Source: Planctomycetota bacterium (GTDB taxonomy: Bacteria; Planctomycetota; Phycisphaerae; Phycisphaerales; SM1A02). Taken from it: 46,801 nt of DNA. The position numbers and the translations under genes are program-made. Where the stretch lies: the NCBI GenBank assembly GCA_017859745.1, contig JAFMML010000001.1:45557-92357 (forward strand). Direction: 5' to 3'. Below, piece after piece: positions 15,151 to 23,003 of this stretch (the stretch's first letter is position 1; every line of letters begins with the position of its first letter). Below the pieces are notes generated by a model. The model worked only from the letters and a program-made list of their open reading frames with translations. It searched no databases and had not been told where the DNA came from.

Positions 15151-17004
15151 TCACTGTCCGTTGGTCGCCGGGGTGGGGGTTCGGAGCCACCGGGCCGCCT
15201 CCGGGCCGAGGTCCTCGCCCGGATGCCGTTCCGCGAGCGCTGCGGCAAGCAGCCCCATGAACAGCGGCTGCGGAGCCAGCGGACGGCTGGTGAGTTCGGG
15301 GTGGAACTGGGCACCGAGGAAGCAGGGGTGGATCGATGCGGGCAGTTCGAGCACCTGCATGATCGGCTGGTTCGGGTGTCGCCCGGAGAAGGTCAGACCG
15401 CTCGACTCGAGGGTCTCGATGAACGACGGATCCACCTCGTAGCGATGGCGGAATCGTTCGCGGATCCGGGTCGCGCCGCCGTAGAGGTGGCTCGCGAAGC
15501 TCCCTGCGGAGAGATCGACGTCGTGACCTCCGAGGCGCATCGTTCCGCCCATGATGCCTTCGAGCCGCTTCTGCTCGGGCAGTTCCGAGATCACCGGATG
15601 CGGCGTGTCCGGATCGAACTCGGTGCTGTGCGCATCGGCGAGGCCGAGCACGTTTCTGGCGTACTCGATGACCGCGACCTGGAATCCGAGGCAGATGCCC
15701 AGATAGGGGAGGCCCCGGATCCGGGCGTGTTCGACGCAACGGATCTTGCCTTCGACCCCTCGCGTGCCGAATCCACCGGGCACGAGCACCGCATCGACGC
15801 CCTCGAGCGCGGCTTCGGCGTCTCGTGAGGTCGCGATGTCGGTGGTGTCGAGCCAGCGAATGTCGATCTCGGCGCCGAGATGGATTCCGCAATGCTCGAC
15901 CGCCTTGTCGATCGAGGCGTAGGCGTCCCGAAGCGCCGCGTACTTGCCGGTGATGCCGAGGGTCGCCGAGCGGGGACGGTTCGACGCGAGACGTCCGCTG
16001 AACTCCTTCCACCGAACCCGGGCCCGATCCTCGTGGGACTGGTCCACGCGGTCGTGCAGTTCGAGAATCGAGAGGATCTCGCGATCGAGGGCGCCCTCGC
16101 GCATGGCGTCGGGGATCGTGTAGATCGACTCCCGGTCGTGCATCGAGAAGATCCGCTTCATCGGCACGTTGGAGAACATCGAGATCTTCTCGCCGACGGT
16201 GCGGGAGACCGGATTCTTCGCCCGGCACGCGACGATGTGGGGCTGCACGCCCGCCTCCATGAGCCGCTTGATGCCGAGTTGCGCCGCCTTGGACTTCTGC
16301 TCTCCGAGGATGCTCGGCTCGAGGATGTAGGTCAGCGCGACGAAGCAGGTGGAGCCCGGCCCCTCCTCGAAGGCGAGTTCGCGCAGCGCCTCGATGTAGA
16401 AGCCGTTCTCGTAGTCGCCCGCGGTGCCGCCGACCTCGACGAAGACCACGTCGGCGGGCCGTCCGTCGCCGGTTCCCGCGACCGCGAGCTCTCGCAACTT
16501 CATCTTCACCGCGCCGGTGACGTGCGGAATCATCTGCACGTCCCGTCCGAGATAGCCGCCGCGTCGTTCGCGTTCGAGCACCTCCGTGTAGACCTGCCCC
16601 GCGGTCATGTAGTTCCGGCGGGTCAGGTTCTGGTCGAGGATCCGCTCGTAGGTCCCGAGATCCATGTCCGTCTCGAGCCCGTCGTCGAGCACGAACACCT
16701 CGCCGTGGCGATAGGGATTCAGCGTGCCCGAGTCGATGTTGAGATAGCCCTCCATCTTGACCGGGGCGATCGAAAGGCCCTTGTCCTGGATGAGCTTCGC
16801 CAGCGACGAACTGAAGATCCCCTTGCCGAGACCGCTCATGACGGTCCCGACGACCACCACGTACTTCGTTCGTCCCTTCTCGTAGCCCTCGGGAATGGGG
16901 CTGTACCACTCGGTGAGCTCGGAGCTCTCCTCGCTGCGGGCGAATCGGGCGAGAAACGCCTCGTCGGCGGTTGGGTCGGGGTCGTCCCGAGATTGGAGGG
17001 GCAT
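15151..17004 (-). CDS. pyrG: CTP synthase (glutamine-hydrolysing), divergent with N-terminal extension
   Basis: PyrG aminates UTP to CTP using ATP and glutamine. The 617-residue protein has the amidoligase domain from about residue 47 (KYVVVVGTVMSGLGKG, P-loop), HGEVFVLDDG at 100-109, EVGGTAGDYE, and EQKSKAAQLGIKRL. The C-terminal class I glutaminase has LGICLGFQ (nucleophile C438) and QFHPEL. It differs from typical enzymes: about 43 extra N-terminal residues, KMEGYLNID where KxDPYxNxD is usual, and KSKAAQ where KTKPTQ (UTP site) is usual. I chose the ATG at 17002-17004; a TATCTT box ends 5 nt upstream and there is no Shine-Dalgarno. kdsB, which consumes CTP, lies just upstream. Confidence 0.93.
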   Translation of the reverse strand: MPLQSRDDPDPTADEAFLARFARSEESSELTEWYSPIPEGYEKGRTKYVVVVGTVMSGLGKGIFSSSLAKLIQDKGLSIAPVKMEGYLNIDSGTLNPYRHGEVFVLDDGLETDMDLGTYERILDQNLTRRNYMTAGQVYTEVLERERRGGYLGRDVQMIPHVTGAVKMKLRELAVAGTGDGRPADVVFVEVGGTAGDYENGFYIEALRELAFEEGPGSTCFVALTYILEPSILGEQKSKAAQLGIKRLMEAGVQPHIVACRAKNPVSRTVGEKISMFSNVPMKRIFSMHDRESIYTIPDAMREGALDREILSILELHDRVDQSHEDRARVRWKEFSGRLASNRPRSATLGITGKYAALRDAYASIDKAVEHCGIHLGAEIDIRWLDTTDIATSRDAEAALEGVDAVLVPGGFGTRGVEGKIRCVEHARIRGLPYLGICLGFQVAVIEYARNVLGLADAHSTEFDPDTPHPVISELPEQKRLEGIMGGTMRLGGHDVDLSAGSFASHLYGGATRIRERFRHRYEVDPSFIETLESSGLTFSGRHPNQPIMQVLELPASIHPCFLGAQFHPELTSRPLAPQPLFMGLLAAALAERHPGEDLGPEAARWLRTPTPATNGQ

Positions 17005-17009
17005 GTCTG

Positions 17010-17015
17010 AAGATA
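17010..17015 (-). promoter_or_regulatory. TATCTT -10 box just upstream of pyrG
   Basis: TATCTT is followed by 5 nt and the chosen pyrG ATG, close to the 6-nt leaderless arrangement of other genes. It gives pyrG its own possible promoter despite the kdsB gene only 41 bp away. Confidence 0.35.
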
Positions 17016-17045
17016 CCGCGCCCGCGGCGAGGCGTCGCGGCGATC

Positions 17046-17825
17046 TCAGCCGGTCCCGATCGAACGCCACCGCGCGACGAACGCGGCGTACTGCTCGGGC
17101 GTGTCGATGCCGCCTTCGGCGCGATCGACCTCGCCGACGACGATCGGGATCCCGTGCTCGAGGGCTCGGAGCTGCTCGAGGCGCTCGATTCGTTCGAGGG
17201 GGCTCTCCGGCAGCGACGCGAGGCGATCGAGGGTCGCGCGGCGGTACGCGTAGAGGCCGAGGTGCCGAAGGCGGGGCGGGGCGGGTTCGCCGGATCGCAT
17301 TCCGGGAACCGCGGCTCGGCTGAAGTAGAGGGCCCGTCCCGAGGCGGCGACGACCGCCTTGACCACGTTGGGATCGGCGGCGTCCTCCTCCGGCGAGAAC
17401 GGGCAGACGAGGGTCGACATGCCCGCGTTGGGGTCTCCTTCGAGGCGTTCCACCGCGAGGTCGATGTGGGCCGGATCGATCAGCGGCTCGTCGCCCTGGA
17501 CGTTGACCACGATCGAGTCGGGATCGCCCTCGGGATCGAGCGTCGCCATCGCCTCGGCGATGCGACTGGTGCCGTTGGGATGGTCGCTTCGGGTGGCGAC
17601 GATCTCGCCGCCGTGCCGCCGGACCGCCTCGAGCAGGTCGAGGTCCTCCTCCGGAGCGGCAACCAGCACCCGGTCGAGACGGCGACAGCGGCTCGCCTGT
17701 CGCAGGACGTGCACGACCATCGGAAGTCCCGTCTCGTCGGCGAGCGCCTTGCGAGGGAACCGCGCCGAACCCAGCCGGGTGGGAATCACCCCGAAGACCG
17801 TCGGTTTCGCGCGGGGCTCGCCCAT
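17046..17825 (-). CDS. kdsB: 3-deoxy-manno-octulosonate cytidylyltransferase
   Basis: KdsB activates KDO with CTP to CMP-KDO for the inner core of LPS, in the cytoplasm. The 259-residue product shows the family's nucleotide site GVIPTRLGSARFPRKAL, then VATRSDHPNGTSRIAEA, VVNVQGDEPLIDP, RHLGLYAYRR and the C-terminal EGGIDTPEQY. Length is close to the usual 250. The ATG at 17823-17825 lies 14 nt after the stop of the upstream helical-repeat gene on the same strand, so they are likely co-transcribed. With lpxB this shows LPS biosynthesis. Gene order kdsB then pyrG links CTP use and supply. Confidence 0.94.
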   Translation of the reverse strand: MGEPRAKPTVFGVIPTRLGSARFPRKALADETGLPMVVHVLRQASRCRRLDRVLVAAPEEDLDLLEAVRRHGGEIVATRSDHPNGTSRIAEAMATLDPEGDPDSIVVNVQGDEPLIDPAHIDLAVERLEGDPNAGMSTLVCPFSPEEDAADPNVVKAVVAASGRALYFSRAAVPGMRSGEPAPPRLRHLGLYAYRRATLDRLASLPESPLERIERLEQLRALEHGIPIVVGEVDRAEGGIDTPEQYAAFVARWRSIGTG

Positions 17826-17839
17826 CGGCGCTCCGGGGC

Positions 17840-19333
17840 TCACGCCGGCGGCGCGAGGTCCTTGGTGATCGTGTCGATCTCCTTGCGTCGCTCGCGGATG
17901 TCGCGGAAGGAGATGTTCTTGCGAATGATCTGCGAGCAGATCTCCGCGGCTTCGCGGGCGTTCTCGAGACTTCGCTGCTCCTTCGCCAGGGCGATCAGGG
18001 AGAGCATCAGGTCGTAGCGGATCGAGAGTTCGCGGTCTCGCTCGGTGGCGTCGATGTTCTCGATCGCCTCCCGAAACTCGCTGACCGCCTCCGGATGCCA
18101 ACCGCTCCGCGCGAAGCACAGGCCGAGCATGTGGGCGCTCTCGACGCGAAACTTCGGCTCGTCCTTGCACTCCTGGAAGCAGGCCATCGCGTCCTCGAAG
18201 CGTTCGAGCTTGACCAGCACCCGTCCCAGATCGAGCTTCAGGCGCCGATCCGTCGGATACTTCTCGACACGCTCGGTGAACTCGGTCTGCTCCCGTTCCA
18301 GGAGACGCTGCTCGGCGTCGGCGAGCGCGGACTTCGCCTCGTCGCCGCCGCCTCCGGACACCCGCTCCTCGGCGGCCCGGACCTCGCGGCGCAGGCGGGC
18401 CAGGTCGATGTCCGCGGCCGCGGCCTTGAACCGATACTCGTTGAGTCGTCCGTAGGCCTCGAGATAGACGGTGCGAGCGGCCTCCTCGTCCTCGGACTGC
18501 CCGGTGCGACGAAGCAGCTGCCCCAGCTTGGAGACCGCCTCGGGGGATGCGGGATTGGCCGCGAGATCCTTGCGGGCCTTCTCGACGGCGATCTGCTGGC
18601 TGTCGGCGGTCCCGGAGATCGACTCGGCCGCCTCGAGCTCCCGCTGCTTGTCCATGTCCTTGACGAACGTCCGGAACCCGCCGCCCTCGCCGGCTTCGGC
18701 CGCTTCGGCGTAGCCGCCCTGGGTGATCGCCCGCTGCGCGGTCAACTGCTTGAGTTCGGCGATCAGTTCGGTGTCGGAGGGATCGAGGCGAACGGCCTCC
18801 TCCCCAGCGAGAAACGCCTCGTTCCAGGCACCGATGCTGGAGAAGCGGTCCTTGGCCTGCACGAACATGCTCTTGGTGGGCTTCTTCTGGGCCCGCAGCA
18901 TGTTCATCACCATCGGGGAGAGCCACGCGCCGAACGCGTCCTGCCCGGCCTTGGCGGTCGCTTCGAGCAGCTTCATCGCGGCGGAGAGGTTGTTCAGGTC
19001 CCGCATCCAGACGAACTCGGCGGCCGCGAAACGGTCGATGGGACCCGGCCCGTCGATCTGCTTCACGTCCTTGCTCGACGCGGCCTTGCCTCCGGAGGCG
19101 AGGAACTTCCGAGCGGCCTCGAGCATCGCCTCGTGGACGGTCATGTCGGACGGATCGAACTTGACGGCGCTGGCGAAGCAGGTGAGGGCGTACTCGAAGT
19201 TCGAACTCGAGGCCATCTTGCGACCGTGCTCGAACCACTTCCGGGCCTTGGCGGGATCCGCGGTGAACCCACCCTCGGGGGCCTTGTCGTCGCCTTCGGA
19301 GGGCTGGTTCTTCTTGAATCCGAACAATGCCAC
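17840..19333 (-). CDS. Helical/TPR-like repeat protein, 497 aa
   Basis: The product has repeated amphipathic helices and several tetratricopeptide-like units, for example FEYALTCFASAVKFDPSD near residue 50, AFLAGEEAVRLDPSDTELIA, PTDRRLKLDLGRVLVKLERF and MLGLCFARSGWHPEAVSEF. The middle (about 300-350) is charged and coiled-coil-like. There is no signal peptide; the N terminus is MALFGFKKNQ. TPR proteins act as assembly platforms, and no specific function can be assigned. The GTG start has AAGGAG 7 nt upstream. A TAGCAT box in a TGA-TAGCAT (extended -10) context at 19481-19486 on the minus strand may be its promoter. It is transcribed into kdsB. Confidence 0.83.
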   Translation of the reverse strand: MALFGFKKNQPSEGDDKAPEGGFTADPAKARKWFEHGRKMASSSNFEYALTCFASAVKFDPSDMTVHEAMLEAARKFLASGGKAASSKDVKQIDGPGPIDRFAAAEFVWMRDLNNLSAAMKLLEATAKAGQDAFGAWLSPMVMNMLRAQKKPTKSMFVQAKDRFSSIGAWNEAFLAGEEAVRLDPSDTELIAELKQLTAQRAITQGGYAEAAEAGEGGGFRTFVKDMDKQRELEAAESISGTADSQQIAVEKARKDLAANPASPEAVSKLGQLLRRTGQSEDEEAARTVYLEAYGRLNEYRFKAAAADIDLARLRREVRAAEERVSGGGGDEAKSALADAEQRLLEREQTEFTERVEKYPTDRRLKLDLGRVLVKLERFEDAMACFQECKDEPKFRVESAHMLGLCFARSGWHPEAVSEFREAIENIDATERDRELSIRYDLMLSLIALAKEQRSLENAREAAEICSQIIRKNISFRDIRERRKEIDTITKDLAPPA

Positions 19334-19480
19334 GGGGGGCTCCTTCGAGGTCGAAGCGGATCGCGGGGGCGACCGGTGGTCCCGGCACGCGAGGAGGAAC
19401 GACTCCCGGCCGTGCTCCGCCAACGGGCCGGTGTCGATGCAACTGGCGACACCGTCGGTTCGCAGGCCGCCGGGGTCGAG

Positions 19481-19486
19481 ATGCTA
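19481..19486 (-). promoter_or_regulatory. Possible extended -10 for the TPR-kdsB operon
   Basis: TGATAGCAT on the minus strand has the TGnTANNNT form of an extended -10, leaving a leader of about 140 nt before the GTG with AAGGAG. No clear -35 was found. Confidence 0.3.
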
Positions 19487-19539
19487 TCACGACCAACCGC
19501 GGCATCGAACCCCCTCGGGTCGCCACTCGGCCTCCGGCG

Positions 19540-19545
19540 TAGCAT
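19540..19545 (+). promoter_or_regulatory. TAGCAT -10 box placed for a leaderless def mRNA
   Basis: TAGCAT is followed by GCGGAG (6 nt) and the ATG of def. The GGAG touches the start codon, so it cannot act as a Shine-Dalgarno. It would be the first promoter of the def-fmt-queA-mur gene run. Confidence 0.5.
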
Positions 19546-19551
19546 GCGGAG

Positions 19552-20079
19552 ATGAGCGATCCGCCCGCCCCGCGTCGACGTCTCGTGATCCACCCCGAGG
19601 AGGTGCTCCGTCGCAGGGCCGATCCGATCGAGGCCTTCGACGACGCGCTGCGAGAACTCGTCGACGACCTCGCCCTGCTGATGAAGGCCCACCGGGGTGC
19701 CGGCATCGCCGCACCGCAGGCCGGTGAGAGTGTCCGGGTCTTCCTCGCCGCGGCCGAGGATCCCGAGGATCCGCCGACGGTCTTCGTGAATCCCCGGCTC
19801 CACGAGTTCTCCGCCGAGAGCGCCATGGCCACCGAGGGTTGCCTGAGCCTCCCCGAGATCGAGGGGCAGGTCATGCGCCCCAAGGGCGTCGCCATCACCG
19901 CCTTCGACGTGGAGGGCAAGGAGTTCACCCTTCGTTCGGATGCCTTCCCCGCGCGGGTGTGGCAACACGAGATGGACCATCTCGACGGCGTGCTGATCAT
20001 CGACCGGATGCGGATGCTCGACCGCCTCGCGAACCGTCGGGCCATTCGAGAACTCGAGCAGGCCGCTTCGGAGGCGTGA
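19552..20079 (+). CDS. def: Peptide deformylase
   Basis: Def removes the formyl group from the N-terminal Met of new proteins. The 175-residue protein has all three motifs: GAGIAAPQ (residues 49-56; usual GxGLAAPQ), EGCLSLP (95-101, with metal ligand C97) and QHEMDHLDG (138-146, metal ligands H139 and H143, catalytic E140). Length is normal. The ATG start is preceded by a TAGCAT box and no usable Shine-Dalgarno. It is followed 4 nt later by fmt, which adds the same formyl group, a very common pairing. Confidence 0.96.
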   Translation: MSDPPAPRRRLVIHPEEVLRRRADPIEAFDDALRELVDDLALLMKAHRGAGIAAPQAGESVRVFLAAAEDPEDPPTVFVNPRLHEFSAESAMATEGCLSLPEIEGQVMRPKGVAITAFDVEGKEFTLRSDAFPARVWQHEMDHLDGVLIIDRMRMLDRLANRRAIRELEQAASEA

Positions 20080-20083
20080 CCGC

Positions 20084-21046
20084 GTGACCGGCGAGGCGCG
20101 ACCGATGCGGATCGTCTTTCTCGGGTCGGGCGCCTTCGGGGGCCCGACGCTCGAGGCGCTCGTCGCCGATCCCTTCTTCGAAGTCGTGCTGGCGGTGACG
20201 CCGCCGGATCGTCCGGCCGGACGCCGACGCCGTCTGGCGCCCGCGCCGATCGCCGCCCTCGCCGAGCGACTCGGCGTTCCCGTGCTTCGCACCGAGAACT
20301 GCAACGAGGTGTCGGATCTCGCGACGATCGAGGCGGCGGCGCCCGAGGCGTTGGTGGTGATCGCGTTCGGACAGAAGCTCGGTCGACCTCTGTGCGACCT
20401 CGCCTTCGCGGTCAATCTGCACGCCTCGCTGCTCCCGGCGCACCGAGGGGCGGCACCGATCCAACGTGCGTTGATGTCCGGCGATTCGACCACGGGCCTG
20501 TGCGTGATCACTCTTGCCGAACGCATGGATGCGGGGGACGTCCTCGCCCGCCGCGAGGTCGCCATCGGCTCTGCCGAGACCGCCGGGGAACTGCATGATC
20601 GACTCGCGGCGCTGGGGCCCGAAGCCGTGTCCGAGACCCTTCGTCGGCATCGGAGCGGGACGTTGTCGCCGGAGGCGCAGGACGAAGGCCTCGCCACCCA
20701 CGCGGCCAAGATCCGGAGGGAGGATGCGGTCGTCGACTTCGACCGATCCGCGGAGTTCCTGCGAGGTTGGATCCACGGCCTGAGCCCCCACCCCGGGTGC
20801 ACGATCTCGATCGACGGCGACACGCTGCGGCTGCTCCGGGTCGAGGCGATCGGGGATGCCGACGCCGGATTCGACGGTGCTCCGCCGGTTCCGGGCACCT
20901 TGGTCGAGTCCGGCCTGCTGCGATGCGGCGAAGGCTGGCTTCGCCCGCTCGAGGTGCAGCCCGCCGGCGGGCGTCCCATGGCCTGGCAGGCGTGGCGGCG
21001 GGGCCGCCGCACTCTCCGCACACCGACCTTGGCGACGTCGCCGTGA
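20084..21046 (+). CDS. fmt: Methionyl-tRNA formyltransferase
   Basis: Fmt formylates Met-tRNA(fMet) using 10-formyl-THF to allow initiation. The 320-residue protein has the N-terminal MRIVFLGSGAFGGPTLEAL, the catalytic NLHASLLPAHRGAAPIQRAL (Asn and His of the formyltransferase site), and the C-terminal tRNA-binding OB domain from about residue 205. The GTG at 20084 is 4 nt after the def stop; an internal ATG at 20105 (MRIVF) is an equally plausible start that fits the family's N terminus better. Length is close to E. coli Fmt (315). Confidence 0.95.
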   Translation: MTGEARPMRIVFLGSGAFGGPTLEALVADPFFEVVLAVTPPDRPAGRRRRLAPAPIAALAERLGVPVLRTENCNEVSDLATIEAAAPEALVVIAFGQKLGRPLCDLAFAVNLHASLLPAHRGAAPIQRALMSGDSTTGLCVITLAERMDAGDVLARREVAIGSAETAGELHDRLAALGPEAVSETLRRHRSGTLSPEAQDEGLATHAAKIRREDAVVDFDRSAEFLRGWIHGLSPHPGCTISIDGDTLRLLRVEAIGDADAGFDGAPPVPGTLVESGLLRCGEGWLRPLEVQPAGGRPMAWQAWRRGRRTLRTPTLATSP

Positions 21047-21048
21047 AC

Positions 21049-21777
21049 ATGTCGACCGAGTCCGGCGGTCTGCTCTCGCCGATCGCCCGGTGGCTGCGCA
21101 ACATGCGGCTTCGCGGGTGGCCGCTCGACGGGCCGCCGCCGCCGGTGGCTTCGGCTCCGGAGTCGCCGAAGCGGGTTCGATCGAAGTCGAGGCGACCGAA
21201 GAGAGCCCGACCGGGATCGCAACCTCGGGCCGAACGTCTCGCCCCCGGGCATCCGGTGCCGCATCCGGGAGTCCTTGGGCTCGGAGGCGCGGCCCGCCCG
21301 CCGGTGCCCGAGTGGATTCGAGGCCTGCCGACCGCGGCGGCGAAGTACGACGCGCTCACCACCCACATGCTCGAGGTCCACGGCCTGCGGGTGAAGCGTT
21401 GGAGAAGCGGAACCACCGGCGTGGCCTACGAACTCCGCACCGCCGGTCGACGCGGGACCCCGGATCGGATCGAGCGATGGATCGAGGCGCCCCGGCCCAA
21501 GGGGCCGGTCTCCTGCGCGGTGTTCCTCCACGAGGTGGGCCACCACGCGATCGGGCTCGGCGCGGTCTCGCCACGCTGCCTCGAGGAGTACCACGCGTGG
21601 CGATGGGCGACGGAAGGTCTCGCCGCGGCGGGCATTCCGGTCGGACCCTCGGTCGAACGCCGCATGCGGGAGGGACTCGAGTACGCGGTGGCCAAGGCCT
21701 TGCGGCGAGGGCTGCGACGTCTTCCCTCCGAACTGACGCCCTACCTTCCGCCACGAAGGCGCGTTGGGGCGAGGTGA
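21049..21777 (+). CDS. Hypothetical protein with HExxH metalloprotease-like site
   Basis: I do not recognise the family. The 242-residue protein has a basic, Pro-rich N-terminal half (about 1-85, probably disordered) and a C-terminal domain with AVFLHEVGHHAIG (H161, E162, H165) and a nearby acidic pair in CLEEYHAWRWATEG (E179/E180), the arrangement expected of a zincin with a third ligand Glu. Such sites occur in ImmA/IrrE-type peptidases, but I cannot place it there. There is no signal peptide, so it should be cytoplasmic. The ATG at 21049 is 2 nt after the fmt stop, and its own stop overlaps queA, so it belongs to the def-fmt-queA operon. Confidence 0.75.
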   Translation: MSTESGGLLSPIARWLRNMRLRGWPLDGPPPPVASAPESPKRVRSKSRRPKRARPGSQPRAERLAPGHPVPHPGVLGLGGAARPPVPEWIRGLPTAAAKYDALTTHMLEVHGLRVKRWRSGTTGVAYELRTAGRRGTPDRIERWIEAPRPKGPVSCAVFLHEVGHHAIGLGAVSPRCLEEYHAWRWATEGLAAAGIPVGPSVERRMREGLEYAVAKALRRGLRRLPSELTPYLPPRRRVGAR

Positions 21778-22922
21778 ACACCTTGCATCGAGACGACCTC
21801 GACTATCCCCTCGACCCGGAACGCATCGCGACGGCCCCGGCGACGCCCCGCGACGGCGCCCGCCTGCTGGTCGTCGGTCGCGACGGCGTCGAGCACCGAT
21901 TCGTGCGCGATCTGCCGGAGTACCTCCGGCCGGGGGACCTGATGGTCGTCAACGCCACCGTGGTCCAACCGCGGCGCCTCGTGCTCCAACGGCGGTCGGG
22001 AGGACTCCTCGAAGCCCTGCTGCTCGAGCCGCTGGGAGATCGGCGGTGGAAGGCGCTCCTGCGAGGCGGGCGGCGTCTTGCCGAATCGGAGACGCTGACG
22101 CTCGTCGATGCGGACGGACGCCCCCAGGGAACGCTATGCGTCGGGGGACGCGAGGCCGAGCACTGGACCGTTCGCCTCGAAGGCGAGGAGGACGAGGCGA
22201 ACCTGCTCGATCGGGCCGGGCACACGCCGTTGCCGCCCTACATCCTCAAGGCCCGCCGCGATCGGGCGTCGCGAGCGGCGGACGACCCGCCGAGCGATCG
22301 GGCCGGCGAGGAGCGGCTCGACCGGGACCGCTACCAGACCGTCTACGCGGACCCGGCGGCAGCGGCCTCGGTCGCCGCACCGACGGCAGGTCTCCACTTC
22401 ACTCCGGAACTGCTGAGCCGGCTCGCCGCCGTGGGCGTCGAGCGCCTCGGCATCGAGCTTCAGGTCGGCCCGGGCACCTTCCGCAGCGTCGAGTGCGAAC
22501 GGCTGGAGGACCACCGGATGGACTTCGAGGGGATTCGGGTCCGGGCACGCGACGTCGAGCGCCTCCATGCCCAGGACCGACATCGCGCCGGCGGCGGGGG
22601 GCGGACCCTCGCGGTGGGCTCGACCAGCGTTCGCACGCTCGAGAGTCTGCCTCCGTCTCTCGAGGAGGCGATCGCCGCGGGATCCGACCTCGAGTTCGCC
22701 ACCGATCTCATGCTGGTCCCGGGGATGCCGGTGCGACGGTGCGATCTGCTGCTGACCAACTTCCATCTGCCTCGATCCACCCTGATCGCGCTGGTGGCGG
22801 CGTTCGTCGGGCTCGATCGCATCAAGAGCCTGTACGCGATGGCCGCGCGCGAGGGCTACCGCTTCTTCTCGTACGGCGACGCGATGCTGGTCCTTCCCGA
22901 GGCGATCATCGCGCCGCGCTGA
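21774..22922 (+). CDS. queA: S-adenosylmethionine:tRNA ribosyltransferase-isomerase
   Basis: QueA transfers the ribosyl part of SAM to 7-aminomethyl-7-deazaguanine in tRNA, giving epoxyqueuosine, which QueG (also in this window) reduces. The 382-residue protein shows GHTPLPPYI, RYQTVYADP, VAAPTAGLHFTPELL, LQVGPGTFRSV, HRMDFEG, TLAVGSTSVRTLES, TNFHLPRSTL and YRFFSYGDAML. It is longer than usual (about 345) because of an insertion of about 20 charged residues between PPYI and RYQTVY, plus loop additions. The GTG at 21774 overlaps the previous stop by 4 nt; a TTG at 21783 with GAGGTG about 7 nt upstream is an alternative. Confidence 0.95.
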   Translation: MNTLHRDDLDYPLDPERIATAPATPRDGARLLVVGRDGVEHRFVRDLPEYLRPGDLMVVNATVVQPRRLVLQRRSGGLLEALLLEPLGDRRWKALLRGGRRLAESETLTLVDADGRPQGTLCVGGREAEHWTVRLEGEEDEANLLDRAGHTPLPPYILKARRDRASRAADDPPSDRAGEERLDRDRYQTVYADPAAAASVAAPTAGLHFTPELLSRLAAVGVERLGIELQVGPGTFRSVECERLEDHRMDFEGIRVRARDVERLHAQDRHRAGGGGRTLAVGSTSVRTLESLPPSLEEAIAAGSDLEFATDLMLVPGMPVRRCDLLLTNFHLPRSTLIALVAAFVGLDRIKSLYAMAAREGYRFFSYGDAMLVLPEAIIAPR

Positions 22923-23003
22923 CGAACTTCGCGCGAAGGTGGAGGTTTCGTCGGCGACGGCGCCCACGACGAGCCGGAATCCGATATCAATCACGGCACC
23001 CCC

